Shown here one piece after another: positions 43,757-57,127 of a stretch of 64,000 nt of DNA. The position numbers and the translations under genes were made by a program. The stretch is from Monosporascus cannonballus. Lineage: Eukaryota; Ascomycota; Sordariomycetes; Xylariales. The notes beneath the pieces are model-generated. The model ran no database searches and was not told the origin of the DNA. It worked only from the letters and a program-made list of their open reading frames with translations. The DNA lies in NCBI GenBank assembly GCA_004154925.1, contig QJNS01000098.1, positions 62,001-126,000 of the forward strand, given 5' to 3'. The stretch's first letter is position 1. Each line of letters opens with the position of its first letter.

Positions 43757-46700
43757 AAATACGATGATCTGCGCCCTACGCAGTCTATAGCAACCAATTT
43801 GCCGACATCTCCAGATTCAAGCCAAAAAGTAGATAGGGGAAACTGCGAGACAACTGGCACCGGATGACACCGTCGCCGAGCCACCGTCTCCGTTAAGCAT
43901 CGGCCCCACAAGTCTCGGCAGAACAAGAGTCTCACGTAGCGGGCCACAAAGCGTAAGCAAGTGGAAATGACAACGACCGCGAGCTGAGTACTCGCAAGTC
44001 CAGCTTATGGAAGATTCCAGGTCTGTCGTGGGATGGCCATTGAGCGGCCAGCCTATCGGATGCGTCGTCGGCTTCGGGACCATTCACCATTGGAGGGCGG
44101 AACACTGTGGGGCGCCGGTCCGGGTCAAACCTTTGGTCGTGTGGCCCCACGTGGGCGAGCTACGGAAAGAGGTTCTCCAACTGCCGCAGAGGGTGCCGCC
44201 CCTTACCAGAGCGGCGCGTGCGGTGTAGGACCTCGGACGGAGAGGATACAGTAGGGGGGCCGGGAGAATACGGTGATGCAAGGCGACAGTGTACACAGCA
44301 TGGGTCGGTCGAGTGTCATTCATGGTCTGCTTAATCTACATATCGTACTACAATATCTACCACGTCTGTTCGATGTACAAAGTCTGACTGGACAGCTCAA
44401 CGGATACCGCGAGCCAGCAACACACATCTTCAAAGGAACATCCTATACCGAGGACATAGTGGAGGGGGCGTTCGCAGGCGCGGGTTACAAGGCATAGGGG
44501 GCGTATCGTGGAGGGAGGAAGTCCACGCACGACATGTGCACGTGAAGCGATTACGCAAAGCCGTCGATGAGGGGAAAGCTTGGCGCCACCACTCTTGCAA
44601 ATGTCGTTGCTCACGCGCCCATCGGACGACAGCCATGACACACACACAAACGCGGACACCACTGACGAGCGGGGCTGCTAGACGCTACCACCCCCTGAAT
44701 GGCGAGCTCAGAACGTTGATAGGCGCTGCGGGTTTCTGCGCCGTTTTCCATCGCTAGACCGTAGGATTACGGAATTATGGAAGGGAGGGGGAGAGCGTGG
44801 GGAGGGGGAGGGGCATGGTAGAACTGCTGATACTTTCATTTACATATCGGGAAGCGGGTCGGTCACTGTCAGTTTTGACTAGGCTCCGGAAGGCCAGAGA
44901 CCAAGCAAGAGTGGAATTTTATCTGACTCGATCGAGTCTAGCAAGGTTTGATCGCTTCGATAGAGGTGTGTTCGTCTCGACACGAAGGGCGAAGACAGAG
45001 ATTTGGGACACGCTGACTCTGCATGTAGCTATGTAATCATCTCTCGTTACACGTAAGAAGCAGTGGCCGTACGGGTTAATTTCCAGCAAGACCGTGGGAT
45101 AGATTGCAAGTTGCAAGTAAATAAGAGTCAATGCACCAAATCTACATGGAACCGTGCTGGGCAATTAAAAGGAGTCCCCCACGATGTGAACCGAGTGCGG
45201 CGAATATCGAGGCTGCTATATCTATCCTTTAACTGTGTAGCTCTTTTCAATATATACGGAAGGAGTCCTACGAAGCATTTTCTTCGAGAGACTGATGGAG
45301 AGAGAAACACGCGATGATACTGTTCGAAGCTAGCCGACATTTAAAGTTCGCTGGAGGTGGATCCGGTGTCGCACCTCGAGGCAAGTTGCCAAGAGCAAGC
45401 CAAAGGAAGAGAAATCATCCATGTCCTTGGGGTGAAACGTACGAACATCGGTTCGATATTAATTTTCCCTTGATAGCTGTTTATAAGAGGAGCGAGGAGC
45501 AGATATGCAATGTTTTCCAGACGAGTAGAATTATAGACTAACGTCATCGGCAAAACTTTCCGTGGATGAGCCTAAGCTCATCCTGGACAAACTGTCATCA
45601 GCTGCTGATGGAGACCGGCAAACTAACAGTTAGCACTTGACGACTACGGTATATGGTGCTGGTGGTGATTTTGTTCTCGATGGGACCCACCAGGCCTAGC
45701 CACCAGTTTCAGCGCAACCCCAACGGTGTCTGACCACTCGTGAAAGGGCAGTTTATCTGGATTCATCTTTATCCTCCATACAGGTTCGAGATCGGGAATT
45801 CTCTGAGGTGTCATGCGACGGACCATATGGTAACCTATTAGTTAGAGTAACCGAATATCCCCCTGCAGTGTGTACCCTTGGCCTGATACGGCGCTCACAT
45901 TCATCAGCAGCCACGCTACCCCGCTGCCCTTCGGTTACAAAAGTTAACTAGCAGCACCCAATGAAATGCAGAGTTTTGCAACCTGCATGCCTGTGGGAGC
46001 AGCCCGATATGGGAGTTATCGTCAGATTGACCCGCCAAGGATCGACATATCCTAGCGTTTATGCACCACGGCAGCCGCGTGTTGAAGGCGATTCTGGCGG
46101 TCACGATAGGCTCAAACTCTCCTTCGCCCTTGTGCGCCAAGTTGTTCCTACTCGTCCTACTAGCGATACTCTTACCTCTCGGGATTAAGAGCTTACAGCA
46201 GAAGAGGTGACCGTCGAAGACGGCCGCGTGAGGCGGATTATCATCGCAAGTTCCTGGCCAATCACCCCGTCAACTCGGATTCCGTACGTGGTAGACGGCT
46301 GAGGTTGGCCGGCTGAGTCACGGGGGCCTGCCGACTGTCCGAAGTAGTGGCAATCGAAATATGCGGCGCCAGCTACATGCATATTTCGAGTTGGTTAGAG
46401 CCTTCCGCAGCACTCGTGTCAAAATGCAGGGCCGTGGTGAACCGTGATGCACATGGATGGATCCGATTACGTTCAGATCGAACCCTATGCGCGAGACGTT
46501 GGGTGAGTGGAAGCCACGATAACCAAATTTGAAACAGAATCCTGATGTCGGATTTTCGGCGGCCGGTTCCTATAACCTAAGTAGAGATACGCAACCATGG
46601 CGCGGGACAACCATGGGAATGGGCTCGTTAGGCGCTGACTACACATTGTATTCGGCAGGCAAGAGCCGGGTATCGAACGGTTTCCGCAATCTGGAGCCTA

Positions 46701-49700
46701 TACTATCTCAAATGTCTTGCTTCGCATCTAATATTATTAGCCTGCAAGACTGTCGACTGACCAGCCACTTTGCAGAAGCTGAAACTCTTGTCCTGTCCTG
46801 GCATGACTTGGAACTCATGCGGCTCAGTTTAGACGAGCCCTGAACAGCAAATTGTCTACAGTAATTCAGACTTCTCGAGTCTAGAGAAAGCCACTCGGCT
46901 GTTTCAATTGTCGCTATTGCATTCAAAATAGTAGATACCCACAAAGTCGGCACTTACGTAACCTTGCCCAATTGAAACCTGGGCTGAAAGGATTTGGGTT
47001 CCGGTTAGAGTAGGTATGTTCCTAGCGCTCGGGATCCATCTGCAGGGTGATTCACAGGATAAACATCAAGCGCAGGGCCGGCCTGGGGTCAAGAAGGTCC
47101 ATCAGACCCTGATGCCATGTGGGACTCGATTAATTGCAGCGGAAATTGGCGGTAGCCGAGATTGGGCTGATTACGAGCACGACCATCTTTTGTCGAGATT
47201 TCATCGCGGGGGGATAGGAATCAGACATGGCGACACGCTGTACATTTAGACAACTCCTTGGAATCCGCCGCCGAGGTCCTGTTCGGATTTGATCTGACGC
47301 AGGAGGGCGGGATTTTGTTCGAATCTACTAGGTAGGTGAAGGAAAGGGGAGTCTGCCTCCCCTGCGGCTGGATAACGGGTTCCACATGGCTCTAGGTAGA
47401 GCCGATAAGCTGCGACCTGCATATTTTGCTTACCCAGGTCAGTAGAGCAATAACCTAACAGAATAACTGGGAGGGGACGACTGTCATTGTCGCATTCCCG
47501 GGCGCGATCGTCGCAGAAAGCGCTGGTCGCGAGATCCACCTTCATCCAGACCTCTGGACGCTATGCATGGGAGAGCTCTTCGAAGTTCGTAAAATGCTCG
47601 ACAGCGCAAACAGAGGACGATAAAAAAGACAAACAGGAATTTTAAAAATTTAGAAATCAAGGTGCGGGAGACAATCTGCTTTTTAATAATTACCTCCACT
47701 TCGGTAGAGTACCGAGGCAATCCACGGCTCTGCGTGAACATTGGCCGATTCTCATATCAAGCCATTCCATGAGGGGTTATCTTGTAAAGTGGCCATGTAC
47801 GAGATGATTGCTTCACGTAATTAAATTTAATGAGGTTCGGAGGATAGCGCACAGAATAACGGGGCAGATCGACAAGCAAAACTCACGATGTGATCTTCTT
47901 TCGATTCTAGCACCAAATATCGCATGGGCATGAAGGGCGTTTGCTCTCCTGCAGCTGCGGCCGGTAGCGCTTCAAACATGCTAAACTTTCTTTAGCAGCC
48001 AATGAGGGCCCTCGCGAGATGAGCCCTAACAGTCGGCTCCAATGCCGGCACTACATTGCGGGTGGACGCTAGCGCTGCCCATTCCAATTGGAACCTCGAT
48101 GCTGGACCAGGGGATGGATACATACCTACCTACCTTAAGCCTCTTTCGTCTGCCCATCTAGAGGTACCTATAGGGAGTAGGTGGGTATGTGGATTACGGT
48201 ACTACTTCAAGCACTCATCGTCTGCCCTCCCTTATCGAAGATAATCGTGCCCTACCTATGATTTCGGGCCATAGTCGTACGGACATAAACACGGATGCAC
48301 ATGCGGCAAGAATGCACAATAAATATGTGTGTGCATGAGAGATAGTGCCTAAAGGATCACGACGAGGATGAGCTGCATCGGGTGGGAGTGGGAACATGGC
48401 ATCCTTTATCGGAATCGGCAGGGCATCGCATAAGTGCCCGCCCTCTCGATCTTTGGGTTAACTAGTAACTGTGTGACCATCGTAGCAGCTTTCAGGAAAA
48501 ACATACCTGTTCTCGCGGGGCTCTCCGTTTCAGCGTACTACCTAGACACGTAAGAACCCGCCGGCGCAAACGTGTACATATAAGAGCTTAAACGCCCAAA
48601 TGTGCCCGGTGCCGATATCCTTCTCCTTTACGCTCTCCTATCACATTCTGCCGGAGCCGGGGCAGCGTGGTAAAGAGCTATATGACCCCCGCCAAAGGAA
48701 GAAGATTATTGCCTGGGCGGAAAAGGACCCTGCGCTCACCACCCCTCGCGAGAGACCTCGGCGATCCTTGGAGGACCGCAGGGCAAGGACAGTTTAGAAA
48801 GGGACACATGGTGGCGCGTTTTCGACAATCGCTATCCACTGGGAAGCGGTGGCCAGAAAAGGACACACGCACGCACACACCCCCCCTTGTCCATTGGAAG
48901 CGTTACCGGTGTCCTAGCGACGCTGTAATTTCTCTTGTTTTGCTCGACAAGACTTCATTTCAGAAAACGCAGACAGCACGGGCTATACTTAGCCGCATGT
49001 TGATGCCCTAGCAACTGGACCGGGTTCCGTACCATGCCATGTACGGACTGTATCGGCGCTCAACATCGGGTTCGGCAACCTGATTCGTTGGCATGTCTCC
49101 AATGTAAAACTCCTAATGGAATCAACAGCCGACACGGGTCTCGCCTCTAATGATGTTTTCTTACATAGTTACATACTTCCAATACGTTCATACATGACCC
49201 GTATCCATGCATGTGTGCGTAGTACAGGCACGCGCTGGAATCGAAGAGCTCACTAGACATCCTGCTAACAGCGGGGAATTGGAGGAATGATATGGAGTTC
49301 AATAGGCTATTTGTTACGGGGTAATGTGTGCTAGGAAAGGCATTCGAACAGACACGCAAAGTGATAAAATGCATACAGGTAAGGAATCAGTCTAGTGGTG
49401 GGAGCCCATATCATCCCTTTTCTCTCTCCATCCCCTCCTCGGTCGAGAGAGCTTGAAATGGCCTTGAACTTTTTCATCAAAAATTCCACGGTCCAGGTGG
49501 GTCCATCCATTTAGGGTAATAAGGGGGTGTCGGTGGGTCCAATGCATCACTTGTAAGAGTGGGTCGCCATGCAAGAATCCAGTCAGAATCCAATGTCTGG
49601 GCTTGCCGCAGGAAGGTACGTACCCAGGGAATACCCCTGCCAATAATATGTGCCTTCTACCATGCCTGTTTCCCTAATATCACATAGAACGAATAAATAA

Positions 49701-49719
49701 GTCCCATTAGCGACTGCTT

Positions 49720-49996
49720 TTCCCCTTCCACGGCATCCTCCTCCTTCCCTCCTTCTCGTGCTCCTCGAATTTCGAGAAATATCAAATCCCCCTCTTTGAC
49801 CCCGTCTTCTTCCAAACAAAGAAATCGGGTCACTATCTCGTAAACCCCCCCCTTCTAAAGAGCCGAACATTTACTTTCTACATTAATTCAGTAGATACTC
49901 GTTTTGCTCCCTTTTGATGCCCTCTCTTTTGTGATACCACCTACATAATATTGATACCCCAATTCTTTTCTAATACACCCAAAACAAACAATCAAG
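49720..49996 (+). promoter_or_regulatory. Pyrimidine-rich promoter/leader of the PH-domain gene
   Basis: A long C/T-rich stretch (especially 49725-49765 and 49905-49930) precedes the start codon, ending in CAATCAAG just before ATG. CT-rich leaders are common in well-expressed fungal genes. The start context (AAG ATGG) is favourable. Confidence 0.5.
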
Positions 49997-51847
49997 ATGG
50001 CCGACGAGCAGAAGCCCACTCAGGTCCCTGAGACTGTCCCCGCCACTACCGAGGCCGTCACCGAGACGAAGCCCGAGGAGACCACGCCTGCCACCGAGGC
50101 CGTCGCGGCTGCTGAGACTACCACCGCGACGGAGACCCCCGCCGAGGCCACCGAGACGGCGGCTGCCACCGAGACTCCTGCCGCCGCGGAGGAGCCGAAG
50201 AAGGAGGAGGTCGAGCCTATCGAGGCTGGCACCCTGGAGCACAAGGGCGCCCCGGCGAGCTTCCCTAAGTACGCATGACCCCATGGGAGGGTGACGACAC
50301 GAATATGCACTGACAGGCCCTGATAGGAACATCATCTTCTCCAAGAACCACTTCTGGTTTGGTTCCGAAGCTATGAGCAGCGACAAGCTTGCCACCTACC
50401 TGAAGAATGAGAAGGCCACCGACATCTCCCATCATGTCGTCTCTTGGTCTGCCGAGACCGGCAAGGGTCTTTTGTTCATCTCCAAGGAATCTGACAAGGC
50501 GATCCCTACTGGTGTTATCCCTCTGGTAGGTTACTCGTGACAGTTGTCGTAGGCGATAACACTAACGGCACCTAGGCGGACGCGTCCGAGCCTACCACTG
50601 ATGGCGCCAACAAGTTCACCTTCACCTCTAAGGGCCACAAGCACACCTTCAAGGCCCCCACCACCGCCGTGCGTGACAACTGGGTGTCTCAGCTGAGGTT
50701 GAAGATCGCCGAGGCCAAGGAGCTCGCTGCTACTGTCACTGAGAGCGAGAACTACAAGCACACCATGGAGAGCCTGAACCCTGCTGCTGCCAAGAAGGAA
50801 GAGAAGCCTGCTGCTGAGTCTCCTAAGGAAGAGGTTGCCCCTGAAGCCTCCAAGGAGGATGCCGCCGACGAGGAAGAGAAGAAGGATGAATTCAAGGAGG
50901 AGAAGAAGGAGGACAAGAAAGAGGACAAGAAAGAGCGTCGCTCTGCCAGCCGCAAGCGCGCGTCTATTTTTGGCAACCTTCTCGGCAAGAAGGAGGAGGC
51001 CAAGAAGGAGACCCCTGCCGAAGAGAAGCCCGCCGAGGACAAGCCAGCTGAGACTACGGGCACTGCTACTGCCGAAGCTCCTGCCGAGTCTGCTCCTGCC
51101 ACTGAGCCTGTCGTAGAGTCGCCTGCCACCGAGACCCCGGCTGCCCCCGCTGAGACCGCCGAGAGCCCTAAGAAGGAGGCGGCTGCTAGGCCCGCTGGTT
51201 TCAAGCGTTCTAGGTATGTCGAAACCCTCCCCTTCTCCCGGTTGTATGTTGGGCGTCATCATGTATTAACCTTTCATAGCATCTTTGGCAGCTTGTCCTT
51301 CGGCAAGAAGAAGACGCCGACTGAATCCGAGGCTGCGCCTGTGACCCCTGTGAAGGAGACCACGGCCGAGGCTGAGCCGGTTGCCGAGTCCGCTCCCGTC
51401 ATTCCGGCTATGGAGACTACTGAGCCTCTCTCTACCGAGGTCACTTCGCCGGCTACTGCTCCCACCGAGACCACAGAGGCTGCTCCTGCCACTAACGGCG
51501 AGACCAAGAAGGAGATGAAGAGCGACAAGCGGAAATCTTCACTGCCTTTCTCCTTCGGCAAGAAGGACAAGGCCGCCACTTCCGATGAGGAAGGCGAGAA
51601 GGTCAAGTCCCCTCCGTTCTTCTCCAAGCTCCGCCAAACTGTGAAGGGCAAGGGCAAGGCTGAAGAGAAGCCCGCTGAGAAGCCTGCCGAGGATAAGCCC
51701 GCCGAGACCGCTGAGCCAGCCTCCGAGAGCCAGCCGGAGGAGGCCGCCGCGGCCGAGGCCAAGCCTGAGGAGGCTGCTCCTGTTGCTGAGGAGAATGCCG
51801 AGAAGCCGGTCGCCACTGCTCCTGCCCCGGTCACTGCCGCCGCGTAG
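49997..51847 (+). CDS. Mug6-type PH-domain protein with long Ala/Glu/Pro/Thr-rich tails
   Basis: There are four exons: 49997-50268, 50327-50525, 50576-51213 and 51280-51847. The introns of 58, 50 and 66 nt have consistent phases, giving 558 residues. Residues 1-80 are a low-complexity Thr/Glu/Ala/Pro head. Residues about 80-207 form a pleckstrin-homology-like fold (GTLEHKGAPASFPKNIIFSKNHFWFG start, VRDNWVSQLRLKIAEA closing helix). It is like the fungal family first named for S. pombe 'meiotic expression up-regulated protein 6'. The rest is charged and disordered, punctuated by three basic motifs near residues 283-294, 367-379 and 453-466 of the form (K/R)-x-S-S/I-(F/L)-x-x-x-x-G-K-K. The first intron uses the acceptor GATAG at 50326; the nearer CAG would create a stop. 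The domain suggests membrane or protein binding; the exact role is unknown. Confidence 0.85.
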
Positions 51848-54800
51848 AGTCCGGCGCCAGCTTTGACCAGGACCCCCTTCCGTGATCGTGGGCTGCTGCA
51901 TCGCTTTTCGTTTTCATGATGTTTTCACAAGAGCCCTACCGGCTCTTCGGGTTTGGTCGGGAACGGATCTGCATTTCAAGATACCCCGTCAAGAGTGCCT
52001 CTGAATACTGATACCCCCACCTCGGGCCGTCAACGAACCTTCTTTCAGGCGAACCATTGGGGAAGCATGAACTGGGGCGATGTTGCGAGCGAGGTGGCGT
52101 ATATGATTTTGATGTTTCGTATTCCCTCTTTTGCTTTTTGCATGTCTAGTCGCCTCGGCGATGCGCGGAGCACCTTTGTGTTTCACAGTCTTTTCCTATC
52201 TTGCTGATACCCAGTATACCCGAAAGAACAGTCGTTTGGAAGAAATGGATCAGAAAATCACAGGCGGAAGTACAACAATCGACAGGACCAAACTTACATC
52301 GGAGACAGACCGCGGGCTTACAAGTTACCGGAATGGCTTGGGTGTCGGGTTGGGAGCGTCGCGACGCGGAAGTCACGTCGTGCGAAGTGTCTTGCCACAT
52401 ATGGTGGGCTCGCGCCGGCTGATGCATTCTCTTAATAGCTAATAGAAACTCTTAGAACCAAAATTCTAGTATCAAGTATGTCTTATGTTCGCTCCCGTAT
52501 ATGGAGTATTAGGCTTTTCTGCATGTGACATTTTCCGGGATATGAGGCCACGATCTTTCGCCTACATTTCTACGCCGTGATGGTATCCATGCGTTAATCT
52601 CGTTCTGAGTAGCCTCATCAACATGCAATCAAAGAACTTGGCTGAAGTTTCACGCATGAGCTGTCGGTCACCTCGGCTTTCTCTGGCCGTGTGCGTCTCA
52701 GATCAAAACCACTGCACCCGAGTAGGCATCAGGGACGGTGAGGCAGGTCCTGAACAGTTGATATTGACGGTTTCCGTCCGAATTTCCTATGACGGAACCG
52801 GCCCCGGACCAGTTGGGGGGATGGGGTGGGGCGGTGGACTGGGGCCTAACAATTGAGATCGGGCCGCAGCGCAGGAGATTATTGTAGCTTGGAGAACCGG
52901 ACGCACTCTTTGGATTTATGGCGAGTATGTACGTGCATACCTGGTCTGGGATGGTTACGTAGACGAGAGGCGTCCGGTCCGGCCCGTCGTGGGGGTTCCT
53001 CGGCTCTGCTCCGCATAGTAGCAGGCGGATAGGTACGGCCGGACTCGCCATGGCGGTTGGTGCTGTGAGGCCGGCCGTCTGTTCTCCTGTGTAAATAGAC
53101 TCGAATCCTGGGGGTGTTGAGGTCCCCGTTGAGGTCTGTGGATAGGTGCTTCTGCCCGTCTGCTGGTGCAACTCGGTCTGGCCGCGGTGTTGTGTTGCAA
53201 TTAGACCCCGGCACGTGTCTGGGCTTGCGTAGATACGCGGATGTGTATCGGGGCTGCGGAATGCTGCTCGTGGCATTCGTCGAGAGCTGGTAGTGTTGGC
53301 GGAGAGGGAGGGTTGCTAGATGGACGCTGCGGACTCGAAGTCGAGTTGCTACTTACTGCACTCGGCCCCGGCCTCTTTGGCTCTGTACGAGCTCGCCGCG
53401 CGAGAGTTGCTGTAGGCCGTGCTAACCGACACCGCGCGTTCCGGTTGAGGGGATGGGGTATGGCTTACCGTCCGTTCATCGGCGAAGCATGGTGTAGCCT
53501 GTCGATCGTCTCGGTCTGTCGTTATATGCGGTGTAAGTAGAGACTGGCGGGTGGTGAGCCGGTAGTTTCGTTCGAGGTACATCGGAGCTGATCCCATCCA
53601 GGCCACCTTACCCGTTTGATCTCATTCTTCTAGCTTTGTTAGCCCCTCCTCGCTGTTCGGCCAAGGGCCTCGCTGCCCGGATGTTTAGTTTCGAGGAATG
53701 GCTCTCCGTCGGGCAAGGCAGCGATACCGTACAGGAGTAGAGACTACTTGGACCTGGCCGGTTCAAGTTCGACAAAGTGGCCGATGTTAGTGAACTAAGA
53801 TGACGTTCGCTTGTCCTCTGGGTTGGAGGCTCCATGTTCAGCATGCCCCTCTCTGGTAACTTAGGGGACATTGTATGTAACCCCCTGAATCTGCCCTGGC
53901 ATCTGCCGGCTGACGGGGGAGGATACGACCTCGGAGATCGTGAGGCATAGGTGTTATGTACATTATGTATATGCCCCCCGTTGGATGATACCTCTAAAAG
54001 CACGCCAGAGATACCTGGTCAGGCCGACAGCGATTTGGGCAGTTGGGCGAACCAGGTCTGTTGCTTCTCCTAGGCGGAACCCCGGTCCAATGCTGTGTGT
54101 CAGTCAGGCTATGTCCCTACTTCTTTAGAGTCGGCCCTCTTCGCGTACGGAGCGATAATTAATGTCTTGTCTGGGTCTTCCGGCCGACTAGGTGCGGCTT
54201 CTAGGACCGTACAGACAGATACTTGATGTTTCAGCCGCGCTTTTCGTTCTCTGATGGTATCGATTAGGAGTGCCGATGAAGCGCTGCGGAATACAGAAGG
54301 GATCGTTATGTAGCAGACCAGATCTATATGTCGCTTGGTAGTTTTCAAACGCATTTTAAAAAATACTGCCCGGAGAAGCCTCCGTAGCTCCACCCCCGAG
54401 ATATCTCTGCGGAGAATGTGCTAATGCATTCATGATGCCATCAGCAATACATGCATCGAGTCTACGGGCGTACATAGAAGAATAGACAGCACGGACTGTC
54501 AGAGGCTAGGCACCGTTCATTGTAATACCTCGACTGTTACTGTTCCCATTACTGTATATAGGGGGAACAGGGCACACGTCATTCCTCAGCCACAAGCTAC
54601 ACCAACACTCATGACAATCCGGCCTTCGAACTGCACATAAGCACGTATAATGACGGGCATGTTCCTTGAAACCGCCAGACCGAACCCTAACTAGCAACTC
54701 TAGACAGATAGTTACAGACAGGCTCGATTAGGTAGCTTTCGACATGACCCCCTTAACCAACCGACCCTAATTAGACGCCGAATCAGCAACACCAAAGCGT

Positions 54801-55979
54801 GCGGACCCACGACATCCAGCGGAGAAAGACGCGAGACGTACGCCCCTAAAACCCAGCTTGTTGCTATTCCTACCCCCGTAAGTGAGTAGGCACATCAGCC
54901 TAGCCCCTTATCTGCGGCTAAGGGCTTATTGGGGCGGTTCCATTATTTCCCGCCTATCCCCCTGGGTATGTAAAAGGGTACAGTATAGCGCGGAACATCT
55001 ATCCAACGGTGGAGACCCTTCACGGATAGCCGGGCTTGGCGGAGATGCCGGGTCCCACTAAAGTAGACACCATTTATGGAACGCCCGCGGCCATCCGGGC
55101 CCTCTAATGTTGAAGGAAGGCTGTACTACTCTTATGTCTTTGTTTTGGTCCTGATATAGATGTTTATGCGGGGAGGGAAAGGAAAGGTAAACGGAGCTTG
55201 AACTCGAAACCTTGACTTAGACGTTTTTATTGAGCCTGTCTGAGTATAGTCTACGCTTGTGATTGTGCTAAGCTATGGCAGTATCCGACATTTTGAGATT
55301 GTATTACTGGGATGGTTAATGACTATTCGCTAAAACAACGGTAGGAATAATATTCTAAGACATTCATAAGGTTGGTTGCTAGACCCACCCCTCAAGCATT
55401 TCCTAGACTTTGTTTGCCTAACGAGTTGACGGAGCCTCTACCTATGTAGGTAGGCTGTGCATGGTCAGGACGGGTCTCCGCGATAGATCGGCTAGCACAT
55501 GTCGTCTTCGTTCTCACATGGTGTAGAGACGTGGTACGCTGGCTTGCTTTTTCCGGCTAGACATCAATATGCTGAGGTCGGCAACTGCTCTGAAACAGCC
55601 TAGGACAGAAAAGCGGCGATCGTCCGAGTCCTAATTACTGAATTACATATTCCCACTCTAGTTTCGGATTCAAAATCAGACGGAAGATGTATTCAGGATA
55701 ACCCTTGTTGCCCCAAAAACGCCGACCAATGCAACATCAACTTCCCTCCCTGCGGGGCCGCCCTATAGCTTTCCTGCCTGGTTGGGTTAATTAGCCCTCC
55801 TCCCCCAGGCACGGTTCGGTTCGCTCAGTCGACTTGCGGGGCCAGAATGACAGCGGAAACACCAGCGATGGACGGGTAATAGACTCAACCCCATGGGTAT
55901 ATGCCCTGGAAGGTTTGACGGGAACGCCCATTAATACTAGCGGTATGCCGGGAGTACACGCTTTCGGTTACTCGGCCTC
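51848..55979. other. 4.1-kb intergenic region, no gene seen
   Basis: The first 400 bp should hold the 3' UTR of the PH-domain gene. Frames up to 192 codons (minus 52698-53276) overlap others, lack domains and have arbitrary composition. No repeat or RNA gene was recognised. Confidence 0.55.
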
Positions 55980-57127
55980 TTAGTCCTCAACAAGAGCGAG
56001 AAGTGGCTTGTCACCAAGCTGTTTTCGCTGAGCGTGCCCCCTCAGTACGGTAATCTCGATGATGAAGAGATATCCTATAAAGTCGCCCCCGCATTTCTCA
56101 ACAAGTTTCCTTGCGGCGGCAGCGGTCCCTCCTAAAAGTTGCATTAGCCTTAGAAAGTCACTCTATGTTTGCGAAACATGGAGGGTAGAACAGCGTGATA
56201 AGAGGCTAATCTCCACCCCCCCCCCAAAAAAAAAATCCGTCATCTTCAGACTGGTCGTTCTTTTGGAGACGCCCATCTGTATACAGGAGGACGTCACTAA
56301 GCAGCGCTAAGTTTCTGATGACGGCAATAGCAACACCTTAGAGTAGGGCGCGATTGAATAACCCTCGCTGCAAAATATTCATGCTTGTGCTTGAGAAATT
56401 GCCTGGCGAATCGCCGAAGCCCTCGCGCGCATTCCCCGCAGGCAACCGGACTTGGCACGTATGGATGTGGCTCACCAAAGACCAGTAGGGGCGCGGTATT
56501 CAGGACGCTGGGAGGCGCCACAAACGGTAATTAGAAGTTGATATGGAACTTACCAGTAGCGAGGATATCATCCACAATCAGGACCTTTTGGCCCCTCTGG
56601 ATGCTGTCGGCCTGGATCTGGAACTCGTCCTTGCCGTATTCCTTTTCGTAGACCTCGGTGAAGCAAGTGCCTGGCATCTTGCCCGACTTGCGCATAGGGA
56701 CGAAAGGAACGCCTAGCCGCAAGGCTAGGGTAGGGCCGAAGAGGAAGCCACGGGCTTCGAGTCCCACGATGACCTCAGGCTTATTAGAAGGGAACGTCTC
56801 CTCTATCTGGTGGAGGAGCACATCGAGTAGAGAGGCGAAGAGGACGGGGCTTCGAAATATGGGTAGGATGTCAATGAAGTTGATACCAGGTGTAGGCCAA
56901 TCCTGATGGTATTGCAAGGCGTTGATGACCAGCTGCTTCGTCTGCTCCATGTCCTTTGTGTTCTTGGTTAACGATTGACTGGTGAGTTGGGCGGCACCGG
57001 CGGCGGAGGGGGTGGGCTCTCGTCGCGAGGCATCTGGAGTGAGTGTCGATGGGGCGGCTCCGGACTGAGGTGTAGCGTTGTTTGCGACGGGCTCAACAAC
57101 GCTGTCGGATGTGGCTGGCGCGCTCAT
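55980..57127 (-). CDS. APT1: Adenine phosphoribosyltransferase
   Basis: This enzyme makes AMP from adenine and PRPP in purine salvage, in the cytosol. There are two exons on the minus strand, 56554-57127 and 55980-56131, joined in phase 1 across a 422-nt intron (GTAAGT donor, TTTTAG acceptor). They give 241 residues. Conserved parts are HQDWPTPGINFIDILPI (near 74-90), VGLEARGFLFG (121-131), the flexible-loop segment RKSGKMPG (146-153) and the PRPP-binding motif VLIVDDILATGGTAAAA (182-198), which spans the splice junction. The second exon ends GYLFIIEITVLRG...LALVED, the normal C-terminal strand region. The first 59 residues are Ala/Ser/Thr/Pro-rich and absent from most homologues. An internal Met60 would give 182 residues, the usual family size. 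The leader is strongly pyrimidine-rich. Confidence 0.92.

Larger units (their letters stand above)
40627..49996. other. 9.4-kb gene-poor region
   Basis: Base composition is balanced, not RIP-like. Frames are all under about 105 codons, overlap on both strands and show no domains or plausible exon chains. I saw no tRNA, 5S rRNA or transposase. The first kilobase holds purine-rich, GATG/GAAG-like simple sequence (about 40690-41480). A 20-bp minisatellite is at 43629-43756. A pyrimidine-rich stretch at 49720-49830 probably belongs to the promoter of the next gene. Non-coding RNAs or genes made of very short exons would escape this reading. Confidence 0.6.

Noticed and set aside
52698..53276. 192-codon minus-strand frame
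   Set aside because: It has low-complexity Pro/Thr/Ser content, frames overlap on both strands and there is no family resemblance.
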